Assembly: GCA_016179685.1 (NCBI GenBank)
Contig: JACPCR010000070.1
Location: 1 to 64,000 of the forward strand
From: Planctomycetota bacterium
Lineage (GTDB): Bacteria; Planctomycetota; PUPC01; JACPCR01
DNA length: 64,000 nucleotides
Reading direction: 5' to 3'
Position numbers and translations under genes: made by a program. The notes under the pieces are model-generated. The model saw nothing but the letters and a program-made list of their open reading frames with translations, ran no database searches and was not told the origin of the DNA. Shown piece by piece: positions 1 to 11,035 of the stretch; the first letter of the stretch is position 1; every line of letters begins with the position of its first letter.

Positions 1-77
1 TGGTCTTTTCAAGCACCGGCTAAAGCCGTCACTCCAACCCCTCCGCAGACGGCTCCGGCGCTTAACTGAACAGTATT
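1..77. repeat. Family E repeat, right-hand fragment cut by the window edge
   Basis: This stretch matches the right half of the complete element at 53725-53930: the same CTAAAGCCGTCACTCCAAC core, then a GC-rich spacer, then the terminal CTTAACTGAACAGTATT (61-77). The left half lies outside the window. Positions 78-232 hold nothing I recognise. Confidence 0.75.
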
Positions 78-232
78 GACCTCAACCCCATCGCTTGCTC
101 TATCGGACAGGGGCTATTCAATCATCTGGATTCTGCCGCGTCAAGAAAAATTTTGGCGGTCGGAGACTGCCGCTACTTCAGGGGCGGTGGCACTGGCCTG
201 TACAGGTGACAAGCGAATCCTGATTCAGCTTT

Positions 233-1837
233 TTACAGCGTCGCGGCCACGTCCGCGGCCCGGACGACTTCCATGACGTCGGCCGGGCCGCGGGCGTCTC
301 GCAGCCGGTTGGTCAGGTAGTCGCTCTGCATCATGGCCGCGATGCGCGCCAGAACTTTGACCTGAAGAATCGGGATCGACTGGGGAGTCAGCAGCAGGAA
401 GATGAGGCGGGCGGGCTGGCCGTCCGAGCCCTTGAAATCCACTCCGTCGAAACACCGGGCGAAAAGGACGTAGGGCCGGCTCAGGCCGGGCAAGCGGCCG
501 TGGGGGACGGCGATGCCGCGTCCGAGGCCCGTCGGGGCGTCGCGTTCCCGCTTCCAGACGGCCTCGAGGGCTTGAGGCACGGAGACCCCTGGCGTGTCCC
601 CCAGGACGCCCAGCATCTTCTCGATGACCTCGCGGGAATCCTGTGCCTGGAGGTCCAGAACGATGTGCGCCGGATCGAGAAGATCGGCGAGGGAAAGGGG
701 CGACTCGGGATCGAACTCGTCGACGATTTCACCGACCAGTTCCTCTAGGATATCCTCGAGAGTGACGATGCCGACCACCTTGCCTGCCGAGTCCTTGACC
801 ACGGCGAGATGGCGTCGCCGGCGCTGGAACTCCCGGAGCAGAGCCTCGACGGACAGCGTGTCACGCACAGTGAACAGATCGCGTCGGAAGGCCCGCAGGT
901 CCAGTTCCTTCACCTGTTCGAGGGCCTTCATACCGAGGTCCTTGGCATGCACCATGCCGATGATGCGCTCCGAGCCGCCCTCCGTCACCGGGAATCGGCT
1001 GTAGCGCTTGGACCGCATGCGCTCGAAATTGACGGGCCAGGGCCGCGTCACGTCCACGGTGACTGCCTGCGAGATGGGCAGCATGATGCTTCCGGCGGTC
1101 AGGTCCGAGAGGTCCAGAATATTCTCGAGCAGGAGCAGGCGGTCCAGGCTGAACTCGCCTCGCTTCTGGGAGTGTCCGAGAACGAGGCGCAGCTCTTCTT
1201 CCGTGACGGCGGATTCAATCTCCGTCGTAGGTGCGATGCCACAGAGATGCAAAATGCCGTTCGACGCCCGAGTCAGTAGCCTCAGCGGGACGTAAAAAAT
1301 GACGTAGAAGACCCGCATGAGCGGAGCGGCCCACAGGATGGCACGCTCCGCCTGCTGGATGGCGAGCGACTTGGGGGCGAGCTCTCCGATCAAGATGTGC
1401 AGGAACGTGATCAGGATGAAGGAGGCGATCAGCGACGCCGAGGTGCTGATCGCAGGGGCCCACACCCCGGGGAGTTGGAAGACGGAATTCAGCAGGTGCG
1501 CGAAGGTGGGCTCGCCGAGCCATCCCAATCCCAGGGAGGCCACGGTGATCCCCAGTTGTGTGGCGGACAGGTACTCGTCCATGCTCTGGTGCATTCGCAG
1601 GGCGAGGCTGGCGCGGACCGACCCCTCGGCCGCGAGCTGCTCGAGCCGCGTCCGGCGTATCTTCACCAGGGCGAATTCCACGAGGACGAAGAAGCCATTC
1701 AGCAAGACGAGGAAAAGGGCTAGAAGGATGTAGAGCCAGGTCACCCAGAACGGGGCAGACTCCTGTACCACGCCAGGAAGCGAGGTCACACCCAACAGCA
1801 CAAGCATGACCGCTGGGAACACCGGGGCCGAAAGCAT
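233..1837 (-). CDS. CNNM/DUF21 membrane protein with CBS pair and C-terminal PTS EIIA-like domain
   Basis: 534 residues. Residues about 30-210 form a DUF21/CNNM membrane region of the HlyC/CorC ion-transport family (hydrophobic segments near 31-50, 90-125 and 135-165). A CBS pair follows at about 245-370, ending in the typical GIVTLEDILEELVGEI. Instead of the usual CorC_HlyC C-terminal domain, residues about 385-530 resemble a PTS EIIA type-2 domain, including GIAVPHGRLPGL with the candidate phosphorylatable histidine at about residue 446. The likely role is inner-membrane cation export or sensing with a possible phosphorylation input. The domain order is read from sequence; the function of the tail is inferred. 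It lies downstream of pilT on the same strand with a 202-bp gap, so it may be a separate unit. Confidence 0.85.
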   Translation of the reverse strand: MLSAPVFPAVMLVLLGVTSLPGVVQESAPFWVTWLYILLALFLVLLNGFFVLVEFALVKIRRTRLEQLAAEGSVRASLALRMHQSMDEYLSATQLGITVASLGLGWLGEPTFAHLLNSVFQLPGVWAPAISTSASLIASFILITFLHILIGELAPKSLAIQQAERAILWAAPLMRVFYVIFYVPLRLLTRASNGILHLCGIAPTTEIESAVTEEELRLVLGHSQKRGEFSLDRLLLLENILDLSDLTAGSIMLPISQAVTVDVTRPWPVNFERMRSKRYSRFPVTEGGSERIIGMVHAKDLGMKALEQVKELDLRAFRRDLFTVRDTLSVEALLREFQRRRRHLAVVKDSAGKVVGIVTLEDILEELVGEIVDEFDPESPLSLADLLDPAHIVLDLQAQDSREVIEKMLGVLGDTPGVSVPQALEAVWKRERDAPTGLGRGIAVPHGRLPGLSRPYVLFARCFDGVDFKGSDGQPARLIFLLLTPQSIPILQVKVLARIAAMMQSDYLTNRLRDARGPADVMEVVRAADVAATL

Positions 1838-2039
1838 GAGCGATGATAGGCTATGAGGATAACATCCCCGCGTCCCAAGGGGACACCGGGCGGAGACGTG
1901 TGAACAGGTTCCGGGCGTCAGGTGTCAGCCCTATCACCATGGCCAACGGCTGATAACAGGTCATCGACCCTCGAGAGCCATAAGGCCCCTCTGATGTCCC
2001 CTGTCCCCTGACACCTTCGCCTCTTCTGCCGTGTTGCGG

Positions 2040-3122
2040 CTAATGACCGCCTGAAGACTTTTCCTGGGAAAGATAAGGCTCGAAGCGTTTCTTGTCCATG
2101 GCCTTCAAGTAGGCGTCCTCCGGCTCGACGGTATCCTTCTTGAGTTGTTCCTCGAGGGCGTCATCCATGGATTGCATCCCCTCGCCTTTGCCGGCCTGGA
2201 TGATGGACATGATCTTTTCGACTCTTCCCTCTCGGATCACATTGGTGAGCGCCCCGGAGCCGATGAGGATTTCGTTGACAGCGACACGGCCCTTGCCATC
2301 CTTTTTCCGAAGGAGCTGCTGGGCGACGATGCCGCGGAGCGATTCGCCCAGAAGAGTTCGCGCCTGCGCCTGCTGGTCCATCGGAAACACGTCGATGATC
2401 CGGTCCACCGTCTTCGGCGCGCTGTTCGTATGAAGGGTGCCGTAGACCAGCGTGCCCATGGCCGCGGCGGTCAGCGCCTGGCTGATGGTTTCCAGGTCCC
2501 GCATCTCGCCCACCAAGACCACGTCAGCGTCCTGGCGCGTCGAGGAGCGGAGCGCGCTGGCGAAGGACTCCGTGTGGGCGCCCACCTCGCGGTGCGTGAT
2601 GATGGATTTCTTGTTGGAGTGGACGAACTCGAGGGGGTCCTCGATGGTCAGGACGTGCCGCCTCAGATTCTCGTTGATGTGATTGATCATCGCCGCCAGG
2701 GTGGTCGATTTCCCGCTGCCCGTCGGACCCGTGACCAGCACCAGGCCATAGCGCAGTTCGCAGAGCTTCTTCAGGACCGCGGGCATGTTCAGCTCATCGA
2801 GGGTCTTCACCTTCGAGGGGATCAGCCGGAAGACGGCGCCCATCCCGGTCCGCTGCAAGAAGTAGTTGCAGCGGAAACGGGCCTGTCCCTCGATTCCGTA
2901 GGCGAAATCGTAGTCCCGCTTCTGCAGGAAGACCTGCTTCTGCTCCTTCGTCACCACGCTAAAAAGATAATCGGACAGGAGCTGGTCCGTCAGGACGGGA
3001 TGCTGCTCGATGGTGACCACCTGGCCATGGACGCGGTACTTGGGTTTCTGGCCGGCGACCATATGGAGGTCGGACGCCGAAGCGTTTTGCATCCCGAGGA
3101 GTAGTTGGTCGAGCTTGGCCAT
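2040..3122 (-). CDS. pilT: Type IV pilus retraction ATPase PilT
   Basis: 360 residues, normal length for PilT, the cytoplasmic hexameric ATPase that depolymerises type IV pili for twitching. The N-terminal PAS-like part carries ASDLHMVAGQKP; Walker A GPTGSGKST is at about 132-140; Asp box and Walker B (VLVGEMRDLET) follow. The His-box region reads MGTLVYGTLHT rather than the common TGHLVFGTLHT, so the first His is replaced. The start at 3122 has only a weak ribosome site, and a family B repeat lies 11 bp upstream. It follows a second PilT-like gene on the same strand. Confidence 0.9.
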   Translation of the reverse strand: MAKLDQLLLGMQNASASDLHMVAGQKPKYRVHGQVVTIEQHPVLTDQLLSDYLFSVVTKEQKQVFLQKRDYDFAYGIEGQARFRCNYFLQRTGMGAVFRLIPSKVKTLDELNMPAVLKKLCELRYGLVLVTGPTGSGKSTTLAAMINHINENLRRHVLTIEDPLEFVHSNKKSIITHREVGAHTESFASALRSSTRQDADVVLVGEMRDLETISQALTAAAMGTLVYGTLHTNSAPKTVDRIIDVFPMDQQAQARTLLGESLRGIVAQQLLRKKDGKGRVAVNEILIGSGALTNVIREGRVEKIMSIIQAGKGEGMQSMDDALEEQLKKDTVEPEDAYLKAMDKKRFEPYLSQEKSSGGH

Positions 3123-3132
3123 GGAGTGTGTT

Positions 3133-3205
3133 GAAATCCGCTGCGCCCTTCGGGCTCGCGGATTTCAGAGCCAGGGTTGGCCCGACTTCGCCGGCCCAAC
3201 CCTGG
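3133..3205. repeat. Family B double hairpin, copy 1
   Basis: Two adjacent hairpins. The first pairs GAAATCCGC (3133-3141) with GCGGATTTC (3158-3166); the second pairs CCAGGGTTGG (3171-3180) with CCAACCCTGG (3196-3205) around a CTTCG-type apex. It lies just upstream of the pilT start. Other copies are at 5187-5262, 22163-22197, 24023-24095, 26895-26960 and 55499-55532. Confidence 0.85.
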
Positions 3206-3365
3206 CGAGTAAAAGCAGAAGTTCTTAACTCAAGTTTCCTACTTCTTAGTTAATCTCGAAAGATCTCAATTGAGCGCAAGTCGGGATCGGGATCGAAAGA
3301 ATTCTTATCCATATAAAGCGCAACTCAAAGTTAAAAATCCTTCCAAGCTACGGCGCCTCAAGCGC

Positions 3366-5075
3366 TTAATCCTCCGTCCATTCGCTCGTGCTTTTCTTGA
3401 GCCGGACGATGGTTCTCGGGGCGCCCTTCGACTCGCACCGCGGGCAGAAAAATTCCGCCAGGTCGCCCCGGACGATACCCGCATACTCCAGTTCACCTTT
3501 CTTGCAGGTCGCGCACCGCTGCGCCGCCTTCGGGATGTGGCTCTTCAACTCCTGCTCGAAAAACTCCCGCTCCTCCACGCGGCTCAGGGCCTCCTCCCGG
3601 CTGATCCGCCCCTCTCGGCACAACCGGGCCAGGGACTCGTCCATGAGGACCATTCCCACCTTCTTGCCGGTCTGCATCAGGCCTTTCAACTGGAAGACGC
3701 GGTCGTCGCGGATGAGATTGGCCACGGCGGCAGTATTGATGAGGACCTCGGCCACCACTTCGTACGACTTGCCGTCGAGGGCGGGGACGAGCATCTGCGA
3801 CAGGACTCCGCGCAGGGACTCGGAGAGCATGGCCCGTATCTGGCCCTGCTGGTTGGGCGGGAAGACGTCGAGGACCCGCCCGATCGTCCGGATGGCGTTG
3901 GGCGTGTGCAGCGTGGCCAGAACGAGGTGGCCCGTCTCCGCGGCGCTGATGGCGAGCGACGTCGTTTCCAGGTCCCGCATCTCGCCCACCACGATCACGT
4001 CGGGCGCCTCGCGCAGCGCGCCCCTCAACGCGGCCCCGAACGACATCGTGTGCGTCCCCACCTCGCGCTGGTTCACGTGCGCCTTCTTGCAGGGATGGAC
4101 GAACTCGATGGGGTCCTCCATCGTGATGATGTGCTCAGCCAGGCTCGCATTGATGTGGTCCACCATCGCCGCCAAGGTCGTCGTCTTGCCGCATCCCTTG
4201 GGACCCGTAAGAAGAACGATCCCCTGGCGATACTCGGTGAACTTGATGACCTGCTCCGGCAGTCCCAGTTCGGCAAAAGACGGCACCTTGTCGGGAATGG
4301 GCCGGAAGGTCCCATCGACGCCCAGGCGTTGACGCAGGAGGTTGCTCCGGAAGCGCCCAACGCCGGGCCCCGCGTCGTAGCAGAAGTCCAGGTTGTGCGT
4401 CCTCATGAACTCTTTGCGCTGCGACTCCTGCAGGATGGACCACAGGGCCTTTTCGCAGAGCTCCGGAGTCATGGGCTCCATGTTCAGGTCCACCAGCCCG
4501 GAGGGCAGCCGGAGGACGGGCTTGGCCCCCGACAGGATGTGGAGGTCGGACGCGTGATAGTCCTTAGCCACCTTCAAGAGTTGATGAACAAACTCCTTGC
4601 CGGTCTTCTTCGAGGCATCGACCGAAACCGAATCGACCGCCGCCGTGCGTGCGGCCGGCGCCGCTGGCTCGGCAGGGGCAGTTGCCGCCGCCGGCCTGGC
4701 TTCCGGCGTCTCCGCGGTCGCCGTCGCGGTCACTTCCGCCGCTTTTTCGGCCACAACCGGTCCGCTGCTGGCATCCACGGCCGCCGCAGCGGCCGGCGGC
4801 GCAGCGGCGGTCGCCGTAGCCCCTGCGGGCGCGGCCGCGGCCTGAGGCGGTCCGGCCGTTGCCGCCGGCCTGGCCATGACCTGCGTGATCTGCTTGCGGT
4901 AGATGTTCAGAAGCTGCGTTGCCGTGTTGACGGGAAGCACCTTCTGGTCCGCCAGGTGCTTGACCACCTGCTCCGGATTGGGGAACTGAGCCAGGAGGGC
5001 ATCGAGCTGCGCCTCAGGCAGGAGCTTGTTGTGCAGCACGATCCGCTTGAATAAGAGCTGTGCCGGACTTGCCAT
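3366..5075 (-). CDS. PilT-like ATPase with N-terminal extension, Ala/Pro linker and Cys4 tail
   Basis: 569 residues from the ATG at 5075; an upstream GTG at 5150 is possible but lies in repeat-like DNA. Residues about 1-85 form a small helical domain (MASPAQLLFKRI onwards) like the leading domain of some pilus ATPases. An Ala/Pro/Thr-rich low-complexity linker runs to about 165. The PilT core follows, with ASDLHILSGAKP, Walker A GPKGCGKTTT, Walker B VIVVGEMRDLET and GHLVLATLHTPN. The C-terminus has a Cys4 motif (CATCKKGELEY and FFCPRCES), a likely zinc ribbon. It probably acts with pilT in type IV pilus or type II secretion-like dynamics, and both are on the same strand 244 bp apart. A PilU-like role is possible but the architecture differs from PilU. 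Confidence 0.82.
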   Translation of the reverse strand: MASPAQLLFKRIVLHNKLLPEAQLDALLAQFPNPEQVVKHLADQKVLPVNTATQLLNIYRKQITQVMARPAATAGPPQAAAAPAGATATAAAPPAAAAAVDASSGPVVAEKAAEVTATATAETPEARPAAATAPAEPAAPAARTAAVDSVSVDASKKTGKEFVHQLLKVAKDYHASDLHILSGAKPVLRLPSGLVDLNMEPMTPELCEKALWSILQESQRKEFMRTHNLDFCYDAGPGVGRFRSNLLRQRLGVDGTFRPIPDKVPSFAELGLPEQVIKFTEYRQGIVLLTGPKGCGKTTTLAAMVDHINASLAEHIITMEDPIEFVHPCKKAHVNQREVGTHTMSFGAALRGALREAPDVIVVGEMRDLETTSLAISAAETGHLVLATLHTPNAIRTIGRVLDVFPPNQQGQIRAMLSESLRGVLSQMLVPALDGKSYEVVAEVLINTAAVANLIRDDRVFQLKGLMQTGKKVGMVLMDESLARLCREGRISREEALSRVEEREFFEQELKSHIPKAAQRCATCKKGELEYAGIVRGDLAEFFCPRCESKGAPRTIVRLKKSTSEWTED

Positions 5076-5186
5076 GGTATGAAACCGGACGGACGCTCTG
5101 GGTGAGGTGACGAGCTCGGAAATGAAATCCGCCTCGGAGGCGAATTTCACAAGAAATGCAGACGCCCGAAGGGCGGCGGCATTCTC

Positions 5187-5262
5187 TTTCGGGCTACGCG
5201 GATTTCAGAGCCAGGGAAGGCCCGGCTTCGCCGGCCCATCCCTGGCGGGTAAACGGAAGCCT
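5187..5262. repeat. Family B repeat, copy 2
   Basis: It shares GCGGATTTCAGAGCCAGGG with copy 1. The second hairpin spans 5211-5245, and the tail GGTAAACGGAAGCCTTT is shared with copy 4. The left arm of the first hairpin is replaced by other sequence. Like copy 1 it lies 5' of a pilT-type gene, between it and nuoN. Confidence 0.75.
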
Positions 5263-5373
5263 TTAAAAACAGCCCAACGCAAACTTAAAAACTTTTTTCA
5301 AGTTTGACGCCGCAAGCGCTGGAGGGACTCGGGGGCACTCCGTGCTGGAATCCTACAAGAAACCTCCTGCCAC

Positions 5374-6891
5374 TCAAGGAGCGATGGAGCGCTGGGACAT
5401 CATGGCCCAGGTCCAGACATCATCGACGCCGAACCCCACGGCCGGTCCGAGGCCCAGCCAGAGGGTGGCGAGCACGGCTATGGCGGTTGCGGCCGCCACG
5501 GCCCCGGAAGGCCTGGGAAGCGTTTCGGCCTCTCCGGCCGACAGTCCCGGATCCATATACATTCTCACCAGAACTCGCAAGTAATAATAAAGGGAAATCA
5601 AGCTGTTCAGGATGCCGAGGATCGCCAGGGGATACTCGTGCGCCTCGATGGCGGACCGGAACACGTAGAACTTTCCCATGAATCCCGCGGTCGGCGGGAT
5701 GCCTCCGAGCGAAAACATGAAGATGGCCATGGCCACGCACAGCCCGGGGTACCTGGCGTAGAGGCCAGAATACTCGTCCAGGCTCAGTCCCCTGCCCTCC
5801 CGGGTCTCCAGGAACGAAATGACGGAAAAGACGCCGATGTTCATGAAGGCATAGGCGATCAGGTAATAGAGCACGGCGGCCACCGACGATGCGTCCAGCA
5901 CATACACCCCGATGAGCATATAGCCGGCATGCGCGATACTCGAATAGGCCATCATGCGCTTCACGTTGGCCTGGGTCAGCGCCACCAGGTTGCCCACGCT
6001 CATGGTCAGGACCGCGAGCCACCAGACGGCGGGCCCCCACTCGGGCCGCAAGGGGGCCAGAGCGGTCGTGAAGACCCGCAAGAAAGCGCCAAACGCTGCC
6101 GCCTTGACTCCGGTGGCCATGAAAGCGGTGACGGTCGTCGGCGCGCCCTCGTAGACGTCCGGGGCCCACATGTGGAACGGCACCGAGGCCACCTTGAAGG
6201 CGAACCCCACCAGGATGAGGGCCGCGCCCAGCAGGAGCACGGAATGATTGGGCACGGACCGAATCTCGCCGCCGTGGGACTGCAGGGAGGCGGAGGCCCA
6301 CTCCCCGAGCTTCCGCAGATCGGTCTGCCCGCTCACCCCGTAGACGAGCACAATCCCGTAGAACACGATGCCGGTCGCCAGTGCGCCCATGAGGAAATAC
6401 TTCATCCCCGCCTCGACGGACTGGGGCCGGGTCCGCAAGTAGCCCGAGAGGATGTAGAAACAGAGGGACATGACCTCCAACCCCAGGAAGATGACCACCA
6501 TGTTCGTGCTGGAGACCATGATCATCATCCCGGTCGCCGCGAAGAAAAGGAGGGCGTAGAACTCACCGCGTTCCGCCCCGCATTTCTTCAGGTAGTCGCC
6601 GGAGATCAGCAGGGTCAGAGCTGTGCAGATGATGAACAAGACGTTGAGGAACAGGGCAAAATGGTCCGCCACGCCCATCCCGGCGAAGAAGGACGCCGGG
6701 CCGCTGGCAGGGACCCACAGACCCAGGGTCAGAAACAGGGACACTCCAAGGCCCGCCATTCCCGTCACGAGCATCACCGGCCCCTCGGCCTCCCTCGACT
6801 TCGAGAAGGAGTCCACCAGCAAGAGGATCGTCCCGGTCAGGGCCACGACCAGGATCGGCAACGCATGGGTCATCCCGTCCAGTCCAGTCAT
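5374..6891 (-). CDS. nuoN: NADH-quinone oxidoreductase subunit N
   Basis: 505 residues, multi-spanning, of the Mrp-antiporter-like family. NuoN is one of the three proton-pumping antiporter-like subunits of the complex I membrane arm. Visible landmarks include the KVASVPFHMWAPDVYEGAPT segment and the downstream TM containing KRMMAYSSIAHAGYML, both typical of NuoN. It is the last gene of the operon, 15 bp after nuoM. Length and landmarks are normal. Confidence 0.96.
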   Translation of the reverse strand: MTGLDGMTHALPILVVALTGTILLLVDSFSKSREAEGPVMLVTGMAGLGVSLFLTLGLWVPASGPASFFAGMGVADHFALFLNVLFIICTALTLLISGDYLKKCGAERGEFYALLFFAATGMMIMVSSTNMVVIFLGLEVMSLCFYILSGYLRTRPQSVEAGMKYFLMGALATGIVFYGIVLVYGVSGQTDLRKLGEWASASLQSHGGEIRSVPNHSVLLLGAALILVGFAFKVASVPFHMWAPDVYEGAPTTVTAFMATGVKAAAFGAFLRVFTTALAPLRPEWGPAVWWLAVLTMSVGNLVALTQANVKRMMAYSSIAHAGYMLIGVYVLDASSVAAVLYYLIAYAFMNIGVFSVISFLETREGRGLSLDEYSGLYARYPGLCVAMAIFMFSLGGIPPTAGFMGKFYVFRSAIEAHEYPLAILGILNSLISLYYYLRVLVRMYMDPGLSAGEAETLPRPSGAVAAATAIAVLATLWLGLGPAVGFGVDDVWTWAMMSQRSIAP

Positions 6892-6906
6892 CGGATCGAC
6901 CTTCCT

Positions 6907-8613
6907 CTATCTCGTTAAAGCTTTGGCGGGCGCGCCCGGCGCACGCCCGGCTTCGACCAGGGGTTTTCCGGGGTCAACGCCGGATGCCGCCGGTTCGTCT
7001 CGATCAGGGCTTCCGACCAGGCGCGGGCCCAGCGGGCCCGGCGTCACCTGTCGGGCGTGCCCGCCATGCTCACCCGGCGCGCCCGAGGGCGACTCATCCG
7101 CCGGAGCGGCCGCCTCCAGGGAGCGGACGAGCTTTTCCACGCTTTTCTCGGATTTTGACAGGAAGGGCTGAGGGTAGACACCCAAGAGGATGATGAAAGC
7201 GAGGAAAGGGGCGAATGCGGCGAATTCCAGGCCCGTCACGTCCTTCAGTCGCCGGTTTTCCTCGCGGGTGACCTCGCCGAAGAAGACGTGCCGGTACATG
7301 CGCAACATGTACCAAGCGCCGAGGATCACGCCCGTCCCCGCCAATCCGGCCGCAATCCGTCCGGTCCCCGCCACCTCCGGCATCCAGGGGTCCGACCGGA
7401 AGACTCCGGCGAGGATGAGGAATTCGCCGATGAACCCGCTCGTGCCCGGGAGTCCAATCGAGGCCAACGTGACGAGCAGGAAGGCGGCGGCGTACCAGGG
7501 CATGACTCGTGCCACGCCGCCAAACTGGTCGATCGCCCGGGTATGGCGGCGGTCGTAGAGGATGCCGACCAGGAGGAAGAGGGCGCCGGTGGAGAGGCCG
7601 TGTCCGAGCATCTGATAGATGCCTCCCTGGACGCCGAGGACGTCAAAAGAAAAGATGCCGAGCAGGACCATCGCCATGTGGCTGACGGAGGAGTAGGCGA
7701 TGAGCTTCTTGACGTCCTCCTGGACCATGGCCACCAGGGCACCGTAGATCACCCCGACGACAGCGAGAGCCATGAGGTAAGGCTGGAAGGCGTGGGCCGC
7801 TACCGGGAAGAGGGGCAGCCCGAACCGCAGGAATCCGTATCCGCCCATCTTGAGCAATATGGCGGCCAGGACAATGCTGCCGGCGGTCGGCGCTTCCACG
7901 TGGGCATCCGGCAGCCAGGTATGAAGCGGGAAGAGGGGCACCTTGACCGCGAAGCTGAGGGCGAAGGCGGCGAAGAGCAGGCCCTGCACCTCGGGCGACA
8001 GGTCCAGGCGCTCCAAGCTGGCCCAATCCAGCGACGTGGCGCCCGGGAACTGCGCTCGGTAGCGGAAATAGACGTAAAGAATCGCCAGGAACATGGGAAG
8101 CGACCCGGCCATGGTGAAGAGGAAGAACTTGATGGTAGCGTAGACTCTTCTCGGGCCGCCCCACATCCCGATGATGAAATACATGGGAATCAACATAAGC
8201 TCCCAGAAAACGTAGAAGAGGAACAGGTCCATGGCCGCGAAGGCGCCGAGCATGGCGGTCTCGAGCAGCAGCAGCAGCGCATAAAAACTGTTCTTCCTCG
8301 TCTTGATATGGCCATCCGCCGAGAGGATCGCCAGGGGCATGACGAACGTCGTCAACAGGTACAGAAGGACGCTGATCCCGTCCAGCGAGAGCTGGAAGCT
8401 GATCCCGATCGACGGTATCCAGGACACTGCGGGCAGGCCGAATTGGAAGCCACCCGAAGCGTCAAAGGCGCAGAAGAAACAGAGGCTGCCCAGGAAGGTC
8501 ACGGTGGAAATCCAGAATGAAATCCAAAGGATTTCCCTCTCCTTCTGGGCCGGATACACGGCCACCAGGAGCGCACCCAGGGCAGGCAGGAAAGTCAGGA
8601 CAGTCAGCAACAC
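6907..8613 (-). CDS. nuoM: NADH-quinone oxidoreductase subunit M
   Basis: 568 residues, an antiporter-like proton-channel subunit of complex I. Conserved family segments are present: DGISVLLYLLTTF, FELMLIPMYF-like FWELMLIPMYFIIG, FPLHTWLPDAHVEAPTAGSI and KKLIAYSSVSHMAMVLLG. The membrane core ends near residue 500. A Pro/Gly-rich tail of about 65 residues, not expected in NuoM, follows and may be a disordered cytoplasmic or periplasmic extension. It is separated from nuoL by 337 bp of repeat DNA, the only large gap in the operon. Confidence 0.95.
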   Translation of the reverse strand: MLLTVLTFLPALGALLVAVYPAQKEREILWISFWISTVTFLGSLCFFCAFDASGGFQFGLPAVSWIPSIGISFQLSLDGISVLLYLLTTFVMPLAILSADGHIKTRKNSFYALLLLLETAMLGAFAAMDLFLFYVFWELMLIPMYFIIGMWGGPRRVYATIKFFLFTMAGSLPMFLAILYVYFRYRAQFPGATSLDWASLERLDLSPEVQGLLFAAFALSFAVKVPLFPLHTWLPDAHVEAPTAGSIVLAAILLKMGGYGFLRFGLPLFPVAAHAFQPYLMALAVVGVIYGALVAMVQEDVKKLIAYSSVSHMAMVLLGIFSFDVLGVQGGIYQMLGHGLSTGALFLLVGILYDRRHTRAIDQFGGVARVMPWYAAAFLLVTLASIGLPGTSGFIGEFLILAGVFRSDPWMPEVAGTGRIAAGLAGTGVILGAWYMLRMYRHVFFGEVTREENRRLKDVTGLEFAAFAPFLAFIILLGVYPQPFLSKSEKSVEKLVRSLEAAAPADESPSGAPGEHGGHARQVTPGPLGPRLVGSPDRDEPAASGVDPGKPLVEAGRAPGAPAKALTR

Positions 8614-8950
8614 AGGTATGACCCTTCAGTTCGGGAGGCCGTGATCGCCGGGCCGCTTCGGGCGTTCGGAAGAACAACCGGACAAGAGCCTTCTAAACAA
8701 AGACTTGCGTTTTGTCCCTTTTTCCTGGTTATGGACCTGGAATGCCCCAAACAGAGACTGTTCATTAACCACCAAGGCGCAGGGACTTTCATCATAGCGA
8801 GGACGCGCGGAATAAGGTGAACCACGGAGGACACGGAGGGATTCTGATGAATACTCTTGCTGGTTTTCTCCGTGCTCTCCATGGTTCAATCGGTCTTGCG
8901 AGTCGAAGCCCGCAGGGCGCATTTCGAATACACCGTGAGAGAAATGCGGG
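8614..8950. other. Repeat-filled gap inside the nuo operon
   Basis: This 337-bp stretch between nuoL and nuoM holds no convincing gene. It consists of about 70 bp of unique DNA next to nuoM, a family A copy (8686-8892) and a truncated family F end (8897-8954). The small ORFs here are repeat translations. Confidence 0.8.
8686..8892. repeat. Family A repeat, copy 1
   Basis: About 207 bp. One part (TGTTCATTAACCACCAAGG and flanks) matches 50640-50761 in reverse. The other part (CCACGGAGGACACGGAGGGA, then TTTTCTCCGTGCTCTCC) matches 26968-27085, 50510-50600 (reversed) and 60968-61078. It sits inside the nuo operon. Confidence 0.85.

Positions 8951-8954
<4 letters not shown>
8897..8954 (-). repeat. 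Family F element, truncated end supplying the nuoL stop
   Basis: On the minus strand this begins CTAGCCCGCATTTCT and continues for about 58 bp as in the two full 194-bp copies (61144-61337, 62140-62333), then breaks off against family A. The TAG in its first four bases is the nuoL stop codon (8951-8953). Confidence 0.85.
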
Positions 8955-10954
<2,000 letters not shown>

Positions 10955-11035
10955 AAATCATCCAGAAGCGTCAACGCTTTTATCTCTCGGGGACGGAAGT
11001 GCGGAGGCCATTCCGCCGCGAGGGAGAGGCCCGGG

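Noticed and set aside
3270..5054. 594-residue plus-strand ORF
   Set aside because: Antisense to the PilT-like ATPase, which has clear Walker motifs; composition is His/Arg-rich as expected of a shadow frame.
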